From contig NZ_WASP01000010.1 of assembly GCF_009712225.1 (NCBI RefSeq), positions 279,894 to 312,692 on the forward strand: DNA of 32,799 nucleotides, written 5' to 3'. Shown here one piece after another: positions 16,664 to 24,336 of this stretch. The notes below the pieces were generated by a model. That model was not told the DNA's origin. It ran no database searches and was given only the letters and a program-made list of their open reading frames with translations. Within the stretch, counting starts at the first letter, position 1, and each line of letters starts with the position of its first letter. The position numbers and the translations under genes are program-made. The DNA is from Desulfovibrio sp. GTDB lineage: Bacteria > Desulfobacterota > Desulfovibrionia > Desulfovibrionales > Desulfovibrionaceae.

Positions 16664-19600
16664 CTACCCGCCTGCAAGGCTGTTTTTCAACGCCCTGTAG
16701 TCTGTTTTACCGCTGCCAAGCAGGGGTATGGCCTCCGCATGTTCTATGCGCCGTACCGCATAAAGCGATGAAAGGCCCGCCCCGCGAAGGGCCGAATTTA
16801 CCTCTGCAAGAGTAAGGGACAATGGGGTAAAGAGCACTATTGCCGAACCTGCTTCTTCCGGCATGGCCTCCACGGCAAGCGCGGGACCTTCCAGCGGGGC
16901 GTCGGCCCTGCCGTCAAAAGCCTCAAGCAGCACATTTTCTATCTGCGGCAGCGAAATCATTTCTCCACCCACCTTCACAAACCGCTTGAGCCGCCCCTGA
17001 AAGGTAAGCCGTCCGTCATCGTCCATGCTCACAAGGTCGCCGGTGCGGTACCATGTGTGGCCTTCAAACTCCACAAAGGGCGAAGGGGCGTCACTCAGAT
17101 ATCCGCCAAAAATACTGGGGCCGCGCACCAGAAGCATGCCGCCCTGCCCTGCTTCTACCCGACCACGTATCTCGCCATCTTCTTCCCGCACCAGTGCCAA
17201 GTGTACCGAGGGCATGGCGTGGCCGATGGTTCCGCTTACCATACTGCCCGGCCTGTTGACCGAAACCACCGGGGAACATTCCGTAACGCCGTAGCCTTCG
17301 CACAGCGCGGCCTGAGGGCACTGTGCGGCAAAGGCGCGGTAGATGTGATCCTGACATTTTTCTGCCCCTACAAAAGCGCAGCGTAGCGTTGCCAGATATT
17401 CCGTGCCCTGCGCCCGGTCAAGCACTGCCCCAAGGAATGTGGGGGGTGCTGCCATGAGAGTAAGCCTGTAGTCGCGCACCATGGCCGCCAGCGGGCCAGG
17501 TTCTGTGGGGTTGGGATGAAAAGCGGCCCGTATGCCCAGTGAAAGAGGCAGCACAATATTGACCATCAGCCCAAAGGAATGGAAGGGAGGCAACATGGCA
17601 AGCACGCTGTCGACTGGCTCAACGTGCAGCACATCCACAAGATCACGGGCATTGGCAAGCAGGTTGGCATGGCTGAGGGGCACGGCCTTGGGCAAGGATT
17701 CCGAACCAGAGGTAAAGAGCACCGCCGCAATTTCAGGCACGACATAATCTTTCAAGCTTCGCAGCAAACGGGCCTTGAGCGCACCGCAAAGTTTCTCTCT
17801 CATGGTCAGGGTGGCGGCCAGTTTGTCCAGCAGCACCCACTGCACAGGCAGGGAAGCCAGCGGCAGGCCTTGACGCTCAAGCCTTTCCTGCAGCGCCGTA
17901 GCGCTGATGACATGCCTCACCCCGGTTATGCGGATGCAGTGCCCAAGGTTGGCCTCGCCCACTGTCCAGTTGAGAAGCACCGGCGTTTTACCAGCCAGCA
18001 GAGCGGCCAGCCACACAGTGACCACTGCGGGCGTTGCGGGCAGCATTATGCCTAGGCGCTCGCCGGGCAACTCGCGCAGGCGGGCGGCAAGAATCAACGC
18101 TCCCGTAAGAATATCCCTGCGGCTGCGCATGCTGGCTCGGTCGGCCAGCAGGGGCCGTGCCGGAGCTGTGCGTACCTGTGTCAGAAAAGCATCAGCGATG
18201 GTGGCGGCCTGCGGGGGTATGAAAAGCCTGCCGGTGCAGGCTGGCGCAAACCAGCCTGCCGGTGCAGGGGCATCCACCTCTGCCTGCCCAATCTGCCCTG
18301 CTGCCGCAAGCAGACAGTCGCCCACTGCCACCAGTTGTTCCAGATTCTGTATGCTGTGGCCGTGCTCGCCTTCAAGCCTGAGAGCCAGATCCATCAAGGC
18401 AAGGCTGTCCAGCCCCAGATCGCCGCCCAGGGTCATATCGTCTGTCAGAGGATGATCCGCGGGCAGGGCGCAGGCCTCACGCAGACTGGCGTACACGGCA
18501 ACGCGCAGCTCTGCCGGAATGTCGGCACTTTCCTGTGCACGGGTCTGCGCCAGTGCGGGCAGCACCCGCGGCTCGCTACCCTGCCAGAAAAATCGTGGAA
18601 TCTCCTGTGCAGGGCGCTCTGCCACGTTATAAAAACTCTCAAGCCAGGTGTTGAGCACGCGCTTGTCGCCGCAGCGGGGCATTGCCGCCGCTTCCACAAA
18701 TTCCACCGTCACCTGGCGACGAGGAGTCAGCAAAAGCAGGTTTGCGCACACAGCCAGAGCGCCCCGCAGCAGTGCCCGCCCAAAATGCGGCGCTTTGCCC
18801 GTGGCACCATAGCCAAAAGAACTGCCCCACAAGCCGGTGGTACGCACCAGCACCACATGCAGTTCTGACATTTTTTGCAGAATCATGGCCGCGCCAGAGG
18901 TTCCGCCAAGGCTCTCCCTTGCAGATCGATAGATTTTGCCCGCAGGGTACAGCAGCACACTGTCGCCAGTCTGCAAGGCGTCCAGAACGTTTTGCAGGCC
19001 CGCCTCAACGCCCTGCCTAGCCTTGGCCCCGTCCTTCATGGCATCGGGAATAAGCACGGCACGTAGCGTCCTGGCGGCAATTCGCCCAAGGGGGCCCTGC
19101 ATCTGGCGTTCGTCGGCCAGCGGGCGCGGTCTGTGGTTTGCCAGCTGCGAATAGACAATTATGGGGTCAATCAAAGCCGGATGATTGGGCATGAACAGTA
19201 TGGGCTCCGTACCAGAAATGGCCTCGAGCCCGCGGACTGTCACGCGGTAGCGCAGGCCCAGCAGCAGGCGCAGACAAAAGCCCGTAAAGCTGAAACCCTT
19301 GCCGCGAGGAAACAGCCGCGCAATGTTCATGGCCGCCCAGGCAGTAAAAACAAGGCCAATACCGCCACAACCCGCCAACAGCCACGCAGGGGCAACCTTG
19401 GCCAGCCAGGCAAAAACAACGCCAGAGAGCAGTATGCCGCTGAAGCACGAAAAATTGGAAATACCCAGAACCTTGCCTTTTTCAGTGGCTGCGGGGCGCA
19501 CCTGAATAAAGCTCACCAGTGGTATGAGGTACAGCCCGCCGCAAATGCCAGAGAATGTCAGCAGCATAAAAAGATAGGGGAACTGCAGCGCTTCCGGCAT

Positions 19601-20581
19601 CAGAGGGGCAAGGCCGGAGAGCATGAGGCCAAGCCCAAGACCAGCACAAGCCGGAATCATAATACGCCGCCAGCTGTTGGCGTCATAGCGCCCGGCCAGT
19701 ACCGACCCCACGCATATGCCGATCATCAGGGCCACAGAAAGCAGGCTGGTAACGGTGAGTGAAAATCCCAGCTGCACAATACCAAGATTGTTGATGCACA
19801 GCAGGGCAAACGAAGACAGACAGTAGAAAAAGGCCTCGCCTGCCAGCGTTAAAAAAAGATGCGGGTCACGTTTGCGACATTCCAGCGCATGCAGCACCGA
19901 ATGCACCGGCCCAAGCAGTGGAAAGGGAGCGCTGGCCCCGGCAGGTGCCGCCCCTCTGCCAATGCCAAAGGCGGAAACAAGGCCAACAACAGCAACAAAC
20001 ACGGCCACCGCGCCCACCGCCAGCCTGCCAAAGCCGTGCTCACCCTGCGGGCTTAACGTGTCAAAGGCAGAAAGACCGGGTAGATCAAGCACCAGACCGC
20101 CTGCTGCAATGCCCAGCAAAATGGTTGCCGTAGTTGCCAGCTTGAGCAGGGCATTGACCCTTGGCACTTCTGGCGCAGCAAAATTTTCGGGTATAGCCCC
20201 ATTGAGGGCAGGGCTGAAAATCGTGGCTTGCAGGCCCATCAGAAACACCACGCCCACAATGACCGTCCAGTTCATGCTGACAAGCGACCACACGCCAATA
20301 AACATGGCCGCCAGCTCCATGAATTTTGACCAGACCACCAGCCTGTTTTTGGGCATGCGGTCGGCAAGCCACCCGGCCCAGGCAGAGCAGGCCACAAAGG
20401 GCAAGGCAAACATGGCAGAGGCAATACCCTGAATGGATTCAAGCCCTGCGCTGGCAGCGAGCAGCAATGCGGCCTGCTTGAAAAAATTGTCGTTGAATGT
20501 GCCCATGGCATAGGTGGTTCCCATGCTCAGCAAAATCTTTTTTCCATTGCCTGCCGGAAGAGTTTCGGACGACTGGCTCAT
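16664..20581 (-). CDS. Fused LplT-like transporter, PlsC acyltransferase, ACP and acyl-ACP ligase (Aas-type)
   Basis: The 1305-residue protein looks like a complete lysophospholipid salvage machine. Residues 1-420 are an MFS transporter like LplT (GTFNDNFFKQAALLLAA, WAGWLADRMPKNRLVVW). Residues 440-640 are a PlsC-type acyltransferase with HX4D as NHPALIDP (His ~466); motif III reads YPAGKIYRS where the family often has PEG. Residues 690-760 are a carrier domain with the phosphopantetheine site GLDSLALMDL (Ser ~726). Residues 790-1300 are an AMP-forming acyl ligase: FTSGSESLPKAV, EGYGVTECSP, YRTGDLV and a C-terminal GSGKTDYRAL lysine. In E. coli, LplT and Aas are separate and Aas borrows free ACP; here the carrier appears built in. 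It overlaps the upstream ArsR-type gene by 4 bases (ATGA), implying coupled translation. Domain borders are estimates. Confidence 0.92.
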   Translation of the reverse strand: MSQSSETLPAGNGKKILLSMGTTYAMGTFNDNFFKQAALLLAASAGLESIQGIASAMFALPFVACSAWAGWLADRMPKNRLVVWSKFMELAAMFIGVWSLVSMNWTVIVGVVFLMGLQATIFSPALNGAIPENFAAPEVPRVNALLKLATTATILLGIAAGGLVLDLPGLSAFDTLSPQGEHGFGRLAVGAVAVFVAVVGLVSAFGIGRGAAPAGASAPFPLLGPVHSVLHALECRKRDPHLFLTLAGEAFFYCLSSFALLCINNLGIVQLGFSLTVTSLLSVALMIGICVGSVLAGRYDANSWRRIMIPACAGLGLGLMLSGLAPLMPEALQFPYLFMLLTFSGICGGLYLIPLVSFIQVRPAATEKGKVLGISNFSCFSGILLSGVVFAWLAKVAPAWLLAGCGGIGLVFTAWAAMNIARLFPRGKGFSFTGFCLRLLLGLRYRVTVRGLEAISGTEPILFMPNHPALIDPIIVYSQLANHRPRPLADERQMQGPLGRIAARTLRAVLIPDAMKDGAKARQGVEAGLQNVLDALQTGDSVLLYPAGKIYRSARESLGGTSGAAMILQKMSELHVVLVRTTGLWGSSFGYGATGKAPHFGRALLRGALAVCANLLLLTPRRQVTVEFVEAAAMPRCGDKRVLNTWLESFYNVAERPAQEIPRFFWQGSEPRVLPALAQTRAQESADIPAELRVAVYASLREACALPADHPLTDDMTLGGDLGLDSLALMDLALRLEGEHGHSIQNLEQLVAVGDCLLAAAGQIGQAEVDAPAPAGWFAPACTGRLFIPPQAATIADAFLTQVRTAPARPLLADRASMRSRRDILTGALILAARLRELPGERLGIMLPATPAVVTVWLAALLAGKTPVLLNWTVGEANLGHCIRITGVRHVISATALQERLERQGLPLASLPVQWVLLDKLAATLTMREKLCGALKARLLRSLKDYVVPEIAAVLFTSGSESLPKAVPLSHANLLANARDLVDVLHVEPVDSVLAMLPPFHSFGLMVNIVLPLSLGIRAAFHPNPTEPGPLAAMVRDYRLTLMAAPPTFLGAVLDRAQGTEYLATLRCAFVGAEKCQDHIYRAFAAQCPQAALCEGYGVTECSPVVSVNRPGSMVSGTIGHAMPSVHLALVREEDGEIRGRVEAGQGGMLLVRGPSIFGGYLSDAPSPFVEFEGHTWYRTGDLVSMDDDGRLTFQGRLKRFVKVGGEMISLPQIENVLLEAFDGRADAPLEGPALAVEAMPEEAGSAIVLFTPLSLTLAEVNSALRGAGLSSLYAVRRIEHAEAIPLLGSGKTDYRALKNSLAGG

Positions 20582-20934
20582 GAATTTGTTCCCTTTTCAG
20601 TTTGGGGCAAGGCGGTGGCATCCTGCAGATCCTCCTCAATAAAGAGGCGCAGTTTTTCAAGAGAATCCAGAACCATATTGTGGCAAACAGAATACAGCGC
20701 CTGTCTGCCCTCGCGCCGTACGCTGAGGATTCCGGCTTTTTCCAGCACGGCCAGGTGATGCACAATGGTGGAACGCCCAAAATCAAAGACTGCGGCAATA
20801 TCCTTGATGGAAAGCTCCTCGCCAGGCTCAAACAAAAGCAGGATGCGCTGGCGGGTGGTGTCACCCATAGCTGCAAATACAGCGGCTACGGGCTGCCAAT
20901 GGTCTGGGAGAGTGTTCAGGTAGGTCGTTCTCAT
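20578..20934 (-). CDS. ArsR-family winged-helix repressor
   Basis: 118-residue regulator. The ArsR HTH spans about 15-95: VFAAMGDTTRQRILLLF, IKDIAAVFDFGRSTIVHHLAVLEKAGILSVRREGRQALYSV. The classic metal site ELCVC in the recognition helix is missing and only one Cys is present, so metal sensing of the ArsR/SmtB kind is not supported. A lipid, redox or other signal is possible. Its stop overlaps the start of the LplT-Aas fusion, so it almost certainly controls that gene. No ribosome binding site precedes the ATG, which sits 7 bases after a -10-like hexamer; a leaderless transcript is predicted. The dyad in its promoter suggests autorepression. Confidence 0.9.
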   Translation of the reverse strand: MRTTYLNTLPDHWQPVAAVFAAMGDTTRQRILLLFEPGEELSIKDIAAVFDFGRSTIVHHLAVLEKAGILSVRREGRQALYSVCHNMVLDSLEKLRLFIEEDLQDATALPQTEKGTNS

Positions 20935-20970
20935 AACTATATAACTAGTTTTTTAGTTATAAAAAGTCAA
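20935..20970 (-). promoter_or_regulatory. arsR-type promoter with overlapping dyad operator; leaderless start predicted
   Basis: Minus strand: -35 TTGACT (20970-20965), 17 bp, -10 TAGTTA (20947-20942), then 7 bases to the ATG. The spacer and -10 are covered by a perfect inverted repeat, ATAACTA-N6-TAGTTAT (20941-20960). One half-site is repeated directly next to the ATG (20933-20940). There is no Shine-Dalgarno sequence. Confidence 0.65.
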
Positions 20971-21472
20971 AATAAATTTTACTGTTAAAAAATAGAATAT
21001 TACAAATAAAAAATCATGAATCGCTGCTACAAAACCGCCCATGACACAGAGAGAAATAAAACTGCTTATCGTAAGTTGCCCTGTGGATTATCCATTTTTT
21101 TATTCAAAAATGAATTGCCAATCATAACGGCAAGATATTTTATGTATGCAGCGTTACAATTCCATGTTATCATTTACGAAATAGCATTATTTTTTTGTCA
21201 AAAATGCAACAATACAGGCCGTATGAGTGCCCCGCTAAAGTCAAATACGGCAGCCCTTCGGGCGCAAACCTTGTTTTACTGGCATCTGACCAGCGCTGGC
21301 AGGTCCCGCCGGCAACTCCCAACTGTTCATTGTTGCGAGCAACCTTAAACAAACAGCCTTGAGAACCAAGGATGGACTTTACGTGACCCAAGCTGGCAGC
21401 AATCTGCTGGCTCGCGCCATTCTGCCCCAGATTGAACAGGGGTTTTCTCGCCAGTGCTTTACAGGAGGCTTC
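20971..21472. other. AT-rich gap and possible structured leader before the RlpA-like gene
   Basis: No convincing gene; the 110-codon frame at 21016-21348 lacks family features and a clear ribosome binding site. Noted structures are a dyad TTGCC-N9-GGCAA (21115-21133), a stem GCCGTAT with ATACGGC (21218-21251), and a small hairpin GCCCTTCGGGC (21253-21263). They could be a 5' leader RNA, but I match no known riboswitch. Confidence 0.35.
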
Positions 21473-21937
21473 ATGCCGTATGCTGCAAAAATATTTATCC
21501 TTTTATCACTCTGTTTCGGCCTGCTAGCCGTACCGGCTCACGCTGGTGAGTCGTCCGCCCGCAAGGGCAAAACCACATCTGAAAAATTCGAAACCCAGTT
21601 TGCTGTGGGCCAAAAATTTACCGGAACCAGTGCATGGTACGGCATACGCGCTCACGGCAAACGCACCGCAAGCGGCACAACCTTTGACTGCACCCAGCAT
21701 ACTGCCGCCCACAGAACCCTGCCCTTTGGCACCCTGGTAAAGGTCACCAACAAAAAAACCAAAAAATCAGTGGTGGTACAGATAACAGACAGGGGCCCCG
21801 CGCCAGGTTACCTCATTGATATTTCGCGTCAGGCTGCCATGGATATTGGCATGCGCGAGCAGGGCAGCGCCACAGTTACCCTTGAAATTGTCGCCCTGCC
21901 CGCCTCGTACGCCTACAATTCTGCCCGCAAGCAATAA
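21473..21937 (+). CDS. RlpA-like double-psi beta-barrel protein, exported
   Basis: 154-residue protein with a Sec signal peptide (KIFILLSLCFGLLAVPAHA, cleavage after AHA near residue 24). The mature part is a single RlpA-type DPBB domain: GTSAWYGIRAHGKRTASGTTFD, TAAHRTLPFGTLVKVTN, VVVQITDRGPAPGYLIDISRQAAMDIGM. The DRGP aspartate of lytic transglycosylase RlpA proteins is present. Known RlpA acts on peptide-stripped (naked) glycan at the septum, and many carry an extra SPOR domain that is absent here. It also lacks a lipobox, so it should be soluble in the periplasm. AGGAGG at 21463-21468 fixes the start and rules out the longer TTG frame at 21359. Confidence 0.92.
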   Translation: MPYAAKIFILLSLCFGLLAVPAHAGESSARKGKTTSEKFETQFAVGQKFTGTSAWYGIRAHGKRTASGTTFDCTQHTAAHRTLPFGTLVKVTNKKTKKSVVVQITDRGPAPGYLIDISRQAAMDIGMREQGSATVTLEIVALPASYAYNSARKQ

Positions 21938-22244
21938 CGCGCGTCTGCCCATTGAGCCAGGGTAATACCGCGTGCGCAGATTCGTTTGCAGTCCAAGCTC
22001 AAGTACCGAACAGATCCTTTACACAATGGCCGCCTTGCTGGTTCCCACGGGGACCAGGGGCTTCCTGTATTGCGCTGTAAAATGAAACGGTTATTCTCTG
22101 GCCAGAAGCGCTGTATGCATTGCCCATCGGGCATTCCCACTGCCCCCTGCACGGGCCTGCACCCACAGCAAGAGCGGAAGCCCCGTCAGCAACAGCGTAT
22201 GACCGGCAAACCTCAACAACCGCAGCCGCCATCAGGAGCCAGTA
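21938..22244. other. 307-bp gap before the YqiA-like gene
   Basis: No gene was identified. A modest hairpin, CTGG-T-TCCC-ACG-GGGA-CCAG, lies at 22038-22057 without a T-run. AGGAG just before 22245 is the ribosome binding site of the next gene. Confidence 0.35.
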
Positions 22245-22811
22245 ATGCTCGTGTACATCCACGGCTTCAATTCAAGCCCCGCCAGCAACACCTATCACAA
22301 GCTCAAGGCTCTTTTTGCAGATGCCCAGGCGCTGGAATACCCTTCCGAAGGGCTGTTTGCCGACAACATGACTCTACTGTGCCAGCAGGTTGAGCTTCTC
22401 AAGGCAGCCGCCACCACGCCGCTTGTGTTTGTGGGCTCGTCGCTTGGAGGCTTTTATACCTCGCAGGTCGCCCCGCTGTTTTCAGCCAACTGCATGCTCA
22501 TCAACCCCGCCATCCGGCCAGCACAAAGTTTGCGGCAGTTTCTGGGACGCAATACCTACTTTCATTCTGGCCGCCATTGGGAATTTACCGAGACCATCTG
22601 CAACAGCTACCAGAATTTTTGTGACAGACGCGCGGCCCCCATTGAGCGCCTTGTGGTCATTGGCAGGAACGACACCACGCTTGATCCGGAAGAAGGCCGT
22701 CAGTACTGGCAGAACCACGCCATAATCCACGAAACGGATGACGCCCACAGCATAGAATCCATTGATGCGGTCATGCAGGCAAGCCTCAACAGGTGGCTGC
22801 ACCTGGGCTAA
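22245..22811 (+). CDS. YqiA/YcfP-family alpha/beta-hydrolase (esterase)
   Basis: 188-residue serine hydrolase of the UPF0227/YqiA type. It starts directly with the oxyanion strand MLVYIHGFNSSPASNTYHKLK. The nucleophile elbow is VGSSLGGFY (Ser ~67). The acid appears in VVIGRNDTTLDPEEG and the final His in ETDDAHSIESID, so the catalytic triad is complete. Members are small cytoplasmic esterases acting on short-chain acyl esters in vitro; the natural substrate is unknown. It is a lone gene with its own ribosome binding site, closed by a strong terminator. Confidence 0.92.
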   Translation: MLVYIHGFNSSPASNTYHKLKALFADAQALEYPSEGLFADNMTLLCQQVELLKAAATTPLVFVGSSLGGFYTSQVAPLFSANCMLINPAIRPAQSLRQFLGRNTYFHSGRHWEFTETICNSYQNFCDRRAAPIERLVVIGRNDTTLDPEEGRQYWQNHAIIHETDDAHSIESIDAVMQASLNRWLHLG

Positions 22812-22855
22812 AGCCGTAACACGCATATGAGGCGGCACCGCCTGCATAATAAAGG

Positions 22856-22885
22856 AAAACCCCCGGTCATGCCGGGGGTTTTATT
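22856..22885. terminator. Bidirectional terminator between the esterase and LacI-type genes
   Basis: AAAACCCCCGG pairs perfectly with CCGGGGGTTTT around a 5-nt loop (tcatg). A/T runs on both sides of the G/C stem let it work for both convergent genes. Confidence 0.92.
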
Positions 22886-22929
22886 CTGTTGTACGTGAGC
22901 AATGCTCTCGGGGGGCTGCCCGCTCTACT

Positions 22930-24024
22930 CTAAACCGCGCGGGGCGGAGCGGTGGAGGCACGGGTAATCAGCTGATGGCTGTATTCCACACGCGTAATAT
23001 TGCGGTCAGAGGCAGTACCCCTGATCTTATTATGCAAAATTTCAAGGGCATTACGCCCCTTGTCACGCATGTAGTGCTCGACCGTGGTCAGGTCTATGCC
23101 TGCAAATCCCGATGGAAAAATATTGTCAAAACCGCACACGCTGTAATCGGCGGGTATGGAATAGCCGCCCTCGCGCACCGCATCAATAACCCCGTAAGCG
23201 ACCATGTCATTTACCGCCACAAAGGCGGTAATTTTTTTGTCGTCCAGACATTTGCGTGCCAGCTCCCGCCCCACAAGGTGCTCAATCTGCACATTTTCCA
23301 GCTCGATTTCAGGGCTGATATCGCGGCTTTTGACCTGCACGCTGCCCTCGGGGCACAGCTGCCCAAAGGTATCGCGCAGGCCTTGCAGGCGCTGCGTGCG
23401 GATGGGGTTTGCCTCGTCTAGCGTGGTTGAAATATAGGCCAGATGCTTGTGCCCCAGATCGTGCATGTGACGCGCTATCAGGCTGCCGGCATCGTAGTTG
23501 TTGAGCTCAACGGTATCCACGCTCAGATCTTGCCGCCTGTCGCCAATCACCACCATGGGCAGTTTGCGGTCGGTTTTTTCCAGCACTTCTTCCGGATGGG
23601 CCAGCATGGCAAAAATAATACCTGCCATACCCATGCTACGCGCGAACTGCAAGGCTTCAAGCTCATTTTCAAGGCTACGGTAGGTGGTGTAGATGCAGGT
23701 GGCATACCCCCTGAGCCCGGCAGCCTGCTGAATGGCCTGAATAACAGTGGAATAATAGGGATTGGTGACGTTGGGAGCCACAAGCAGCACCGAGGGTGTG
23801 CTGGGCCCGCCAAAAGCCCTACGCCCGCCCCGATAGCCCAGATTCTCTGCCGCAGAAAAGACGGCCGCAATGGTTTCATCTGCAAATGAAACACCTTCCC
23901 GCCCGTTCAACACCATTGACACAGTGGCCTGCGATACTCCTGCGGCCTTGGCAACATGAGCCAAAGTAACTTTTTTAGCGGCAGTGTGCCTGATCCTCTG
24001 GCCGTTACCCGTCCCTGCCGTCAT
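22930..24024 (-). CDS. LacI-family transcriptional regulator
   Basis: 364-residue repressor. The N-terminal LacI HTH reads VTLAHVAKAAGVSQATVSMVLNGREGVS, followed by a hinge (ENLGYRGGRRAFGGPS). A periplasmic-binding-protein-like effector domain follows: VLLVAPNVTNPYYSTVIQAIQQAA, GIIFAMLAHPEE, AFVAVNDMVAYGVIDAVREGGYSIPADYSVCGFDNIF. ATG at 24024 is chosen because AGGAGG lies 8 bases upstream; the longer frame to 24099 has no such site. It is divergent from the MHS transporter-phosphodiesterase pair, so it most likely represses that operon. The effector is unknown; it could be the transported substrate. Confidence 0.93.
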   Translation of the reverse strand: MTAGTGNGQRIRHTAAKKVTLAHVAKAAGVSQATVSMVLNGREGVSFADETIAAVFSAAENLGYRGGRRAFGGPSTPSVLLVAPNVTNPYYSTVIQAIQQAAGLRGYATCIYTTYRSLENELEALQFARSMGMAGIIFAMLAHPEEVLEKTDRKLPMVVIGDRRQDLSVDTVELNNYDAGSLIARHMHDLGHKHLAYISTTLDEANPIRTQRLQGLRDTFGQLCPEGSVQVKSRDISPEIELENVQIEHLVGRELARKCLDDKKITAFVAVNDMVAYGVIDAVREGGYSIPADYSVCGFDNIFPSGFAGIDLTTVEHYMRDKGRNALEILHNKIRGTASDRNITRVEYSHQLITRASTAPPRAV

Positions 24025-24336
24025 AAGCCAAGCCTCCTGTTCGGCCATCAAGGTTCCAAAACGCAGACGTATGGTAACCAGCTTGAAGGCCTTCATCAAT
24101 TATTTGAACGTCAAAGGAATTATTTTTTATTTAATAAATATTCAATTGACATAAAATTTTTCTACATGCTATCTGACCTTAAATTTAGCACCAATCAACG
24201 CTATTTTCAACTGGAGGTAATTAAAAAAATTTAAAAAAATAATCTATATTAGCAAAAACTCGCAAAATTGAATAAAATTTTTAATAAAAGCCGCGCTCAC
24301 AATAAGGCGGGAAAGCAGCCCACGGAGGGTGTCTGC
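24025..24336. other. AT-rich divergent promoter region of the LacI and transporter genes
   Basis: Very AT-rich from about 24110 to 24290. TTGACA at 24146-24151 with TATCTG 18 bp downstream is a possible promoter towards the transporter. A GGAGGT near 24212 has no good start after it. I could not find a convincing LacI-type palindrome by eye. Confidence 0.4.

Noticed and set aside
20578..20934. Metal-sensing (arsenic, cadmium or zinc) role for the ArsR-family protein
   Set aside because: The ELCVC-type ligand motif is absent and only one Cys is present.
21016..21348. 110-codon plus-strand frame before the RlpA-like gene
   Set aside because: No ribosome binding site, no recognisable domain, and it overlaps predicted hairpins.
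24025..24099. Longer N-terminus of the LacI regulator
   Set aside because: AGGAGG is placed for ATG 24024, and the extra residues precede the HTH with no known counterpart.
24268..24336. Longer N-terminus of the MHS transporter from a TTG codon
   Set aside because: No ribosome binding site there, while ATG at 24337 has GGAGGG at proper spacing and puts the WYDFFLYG helix at the usual distance.
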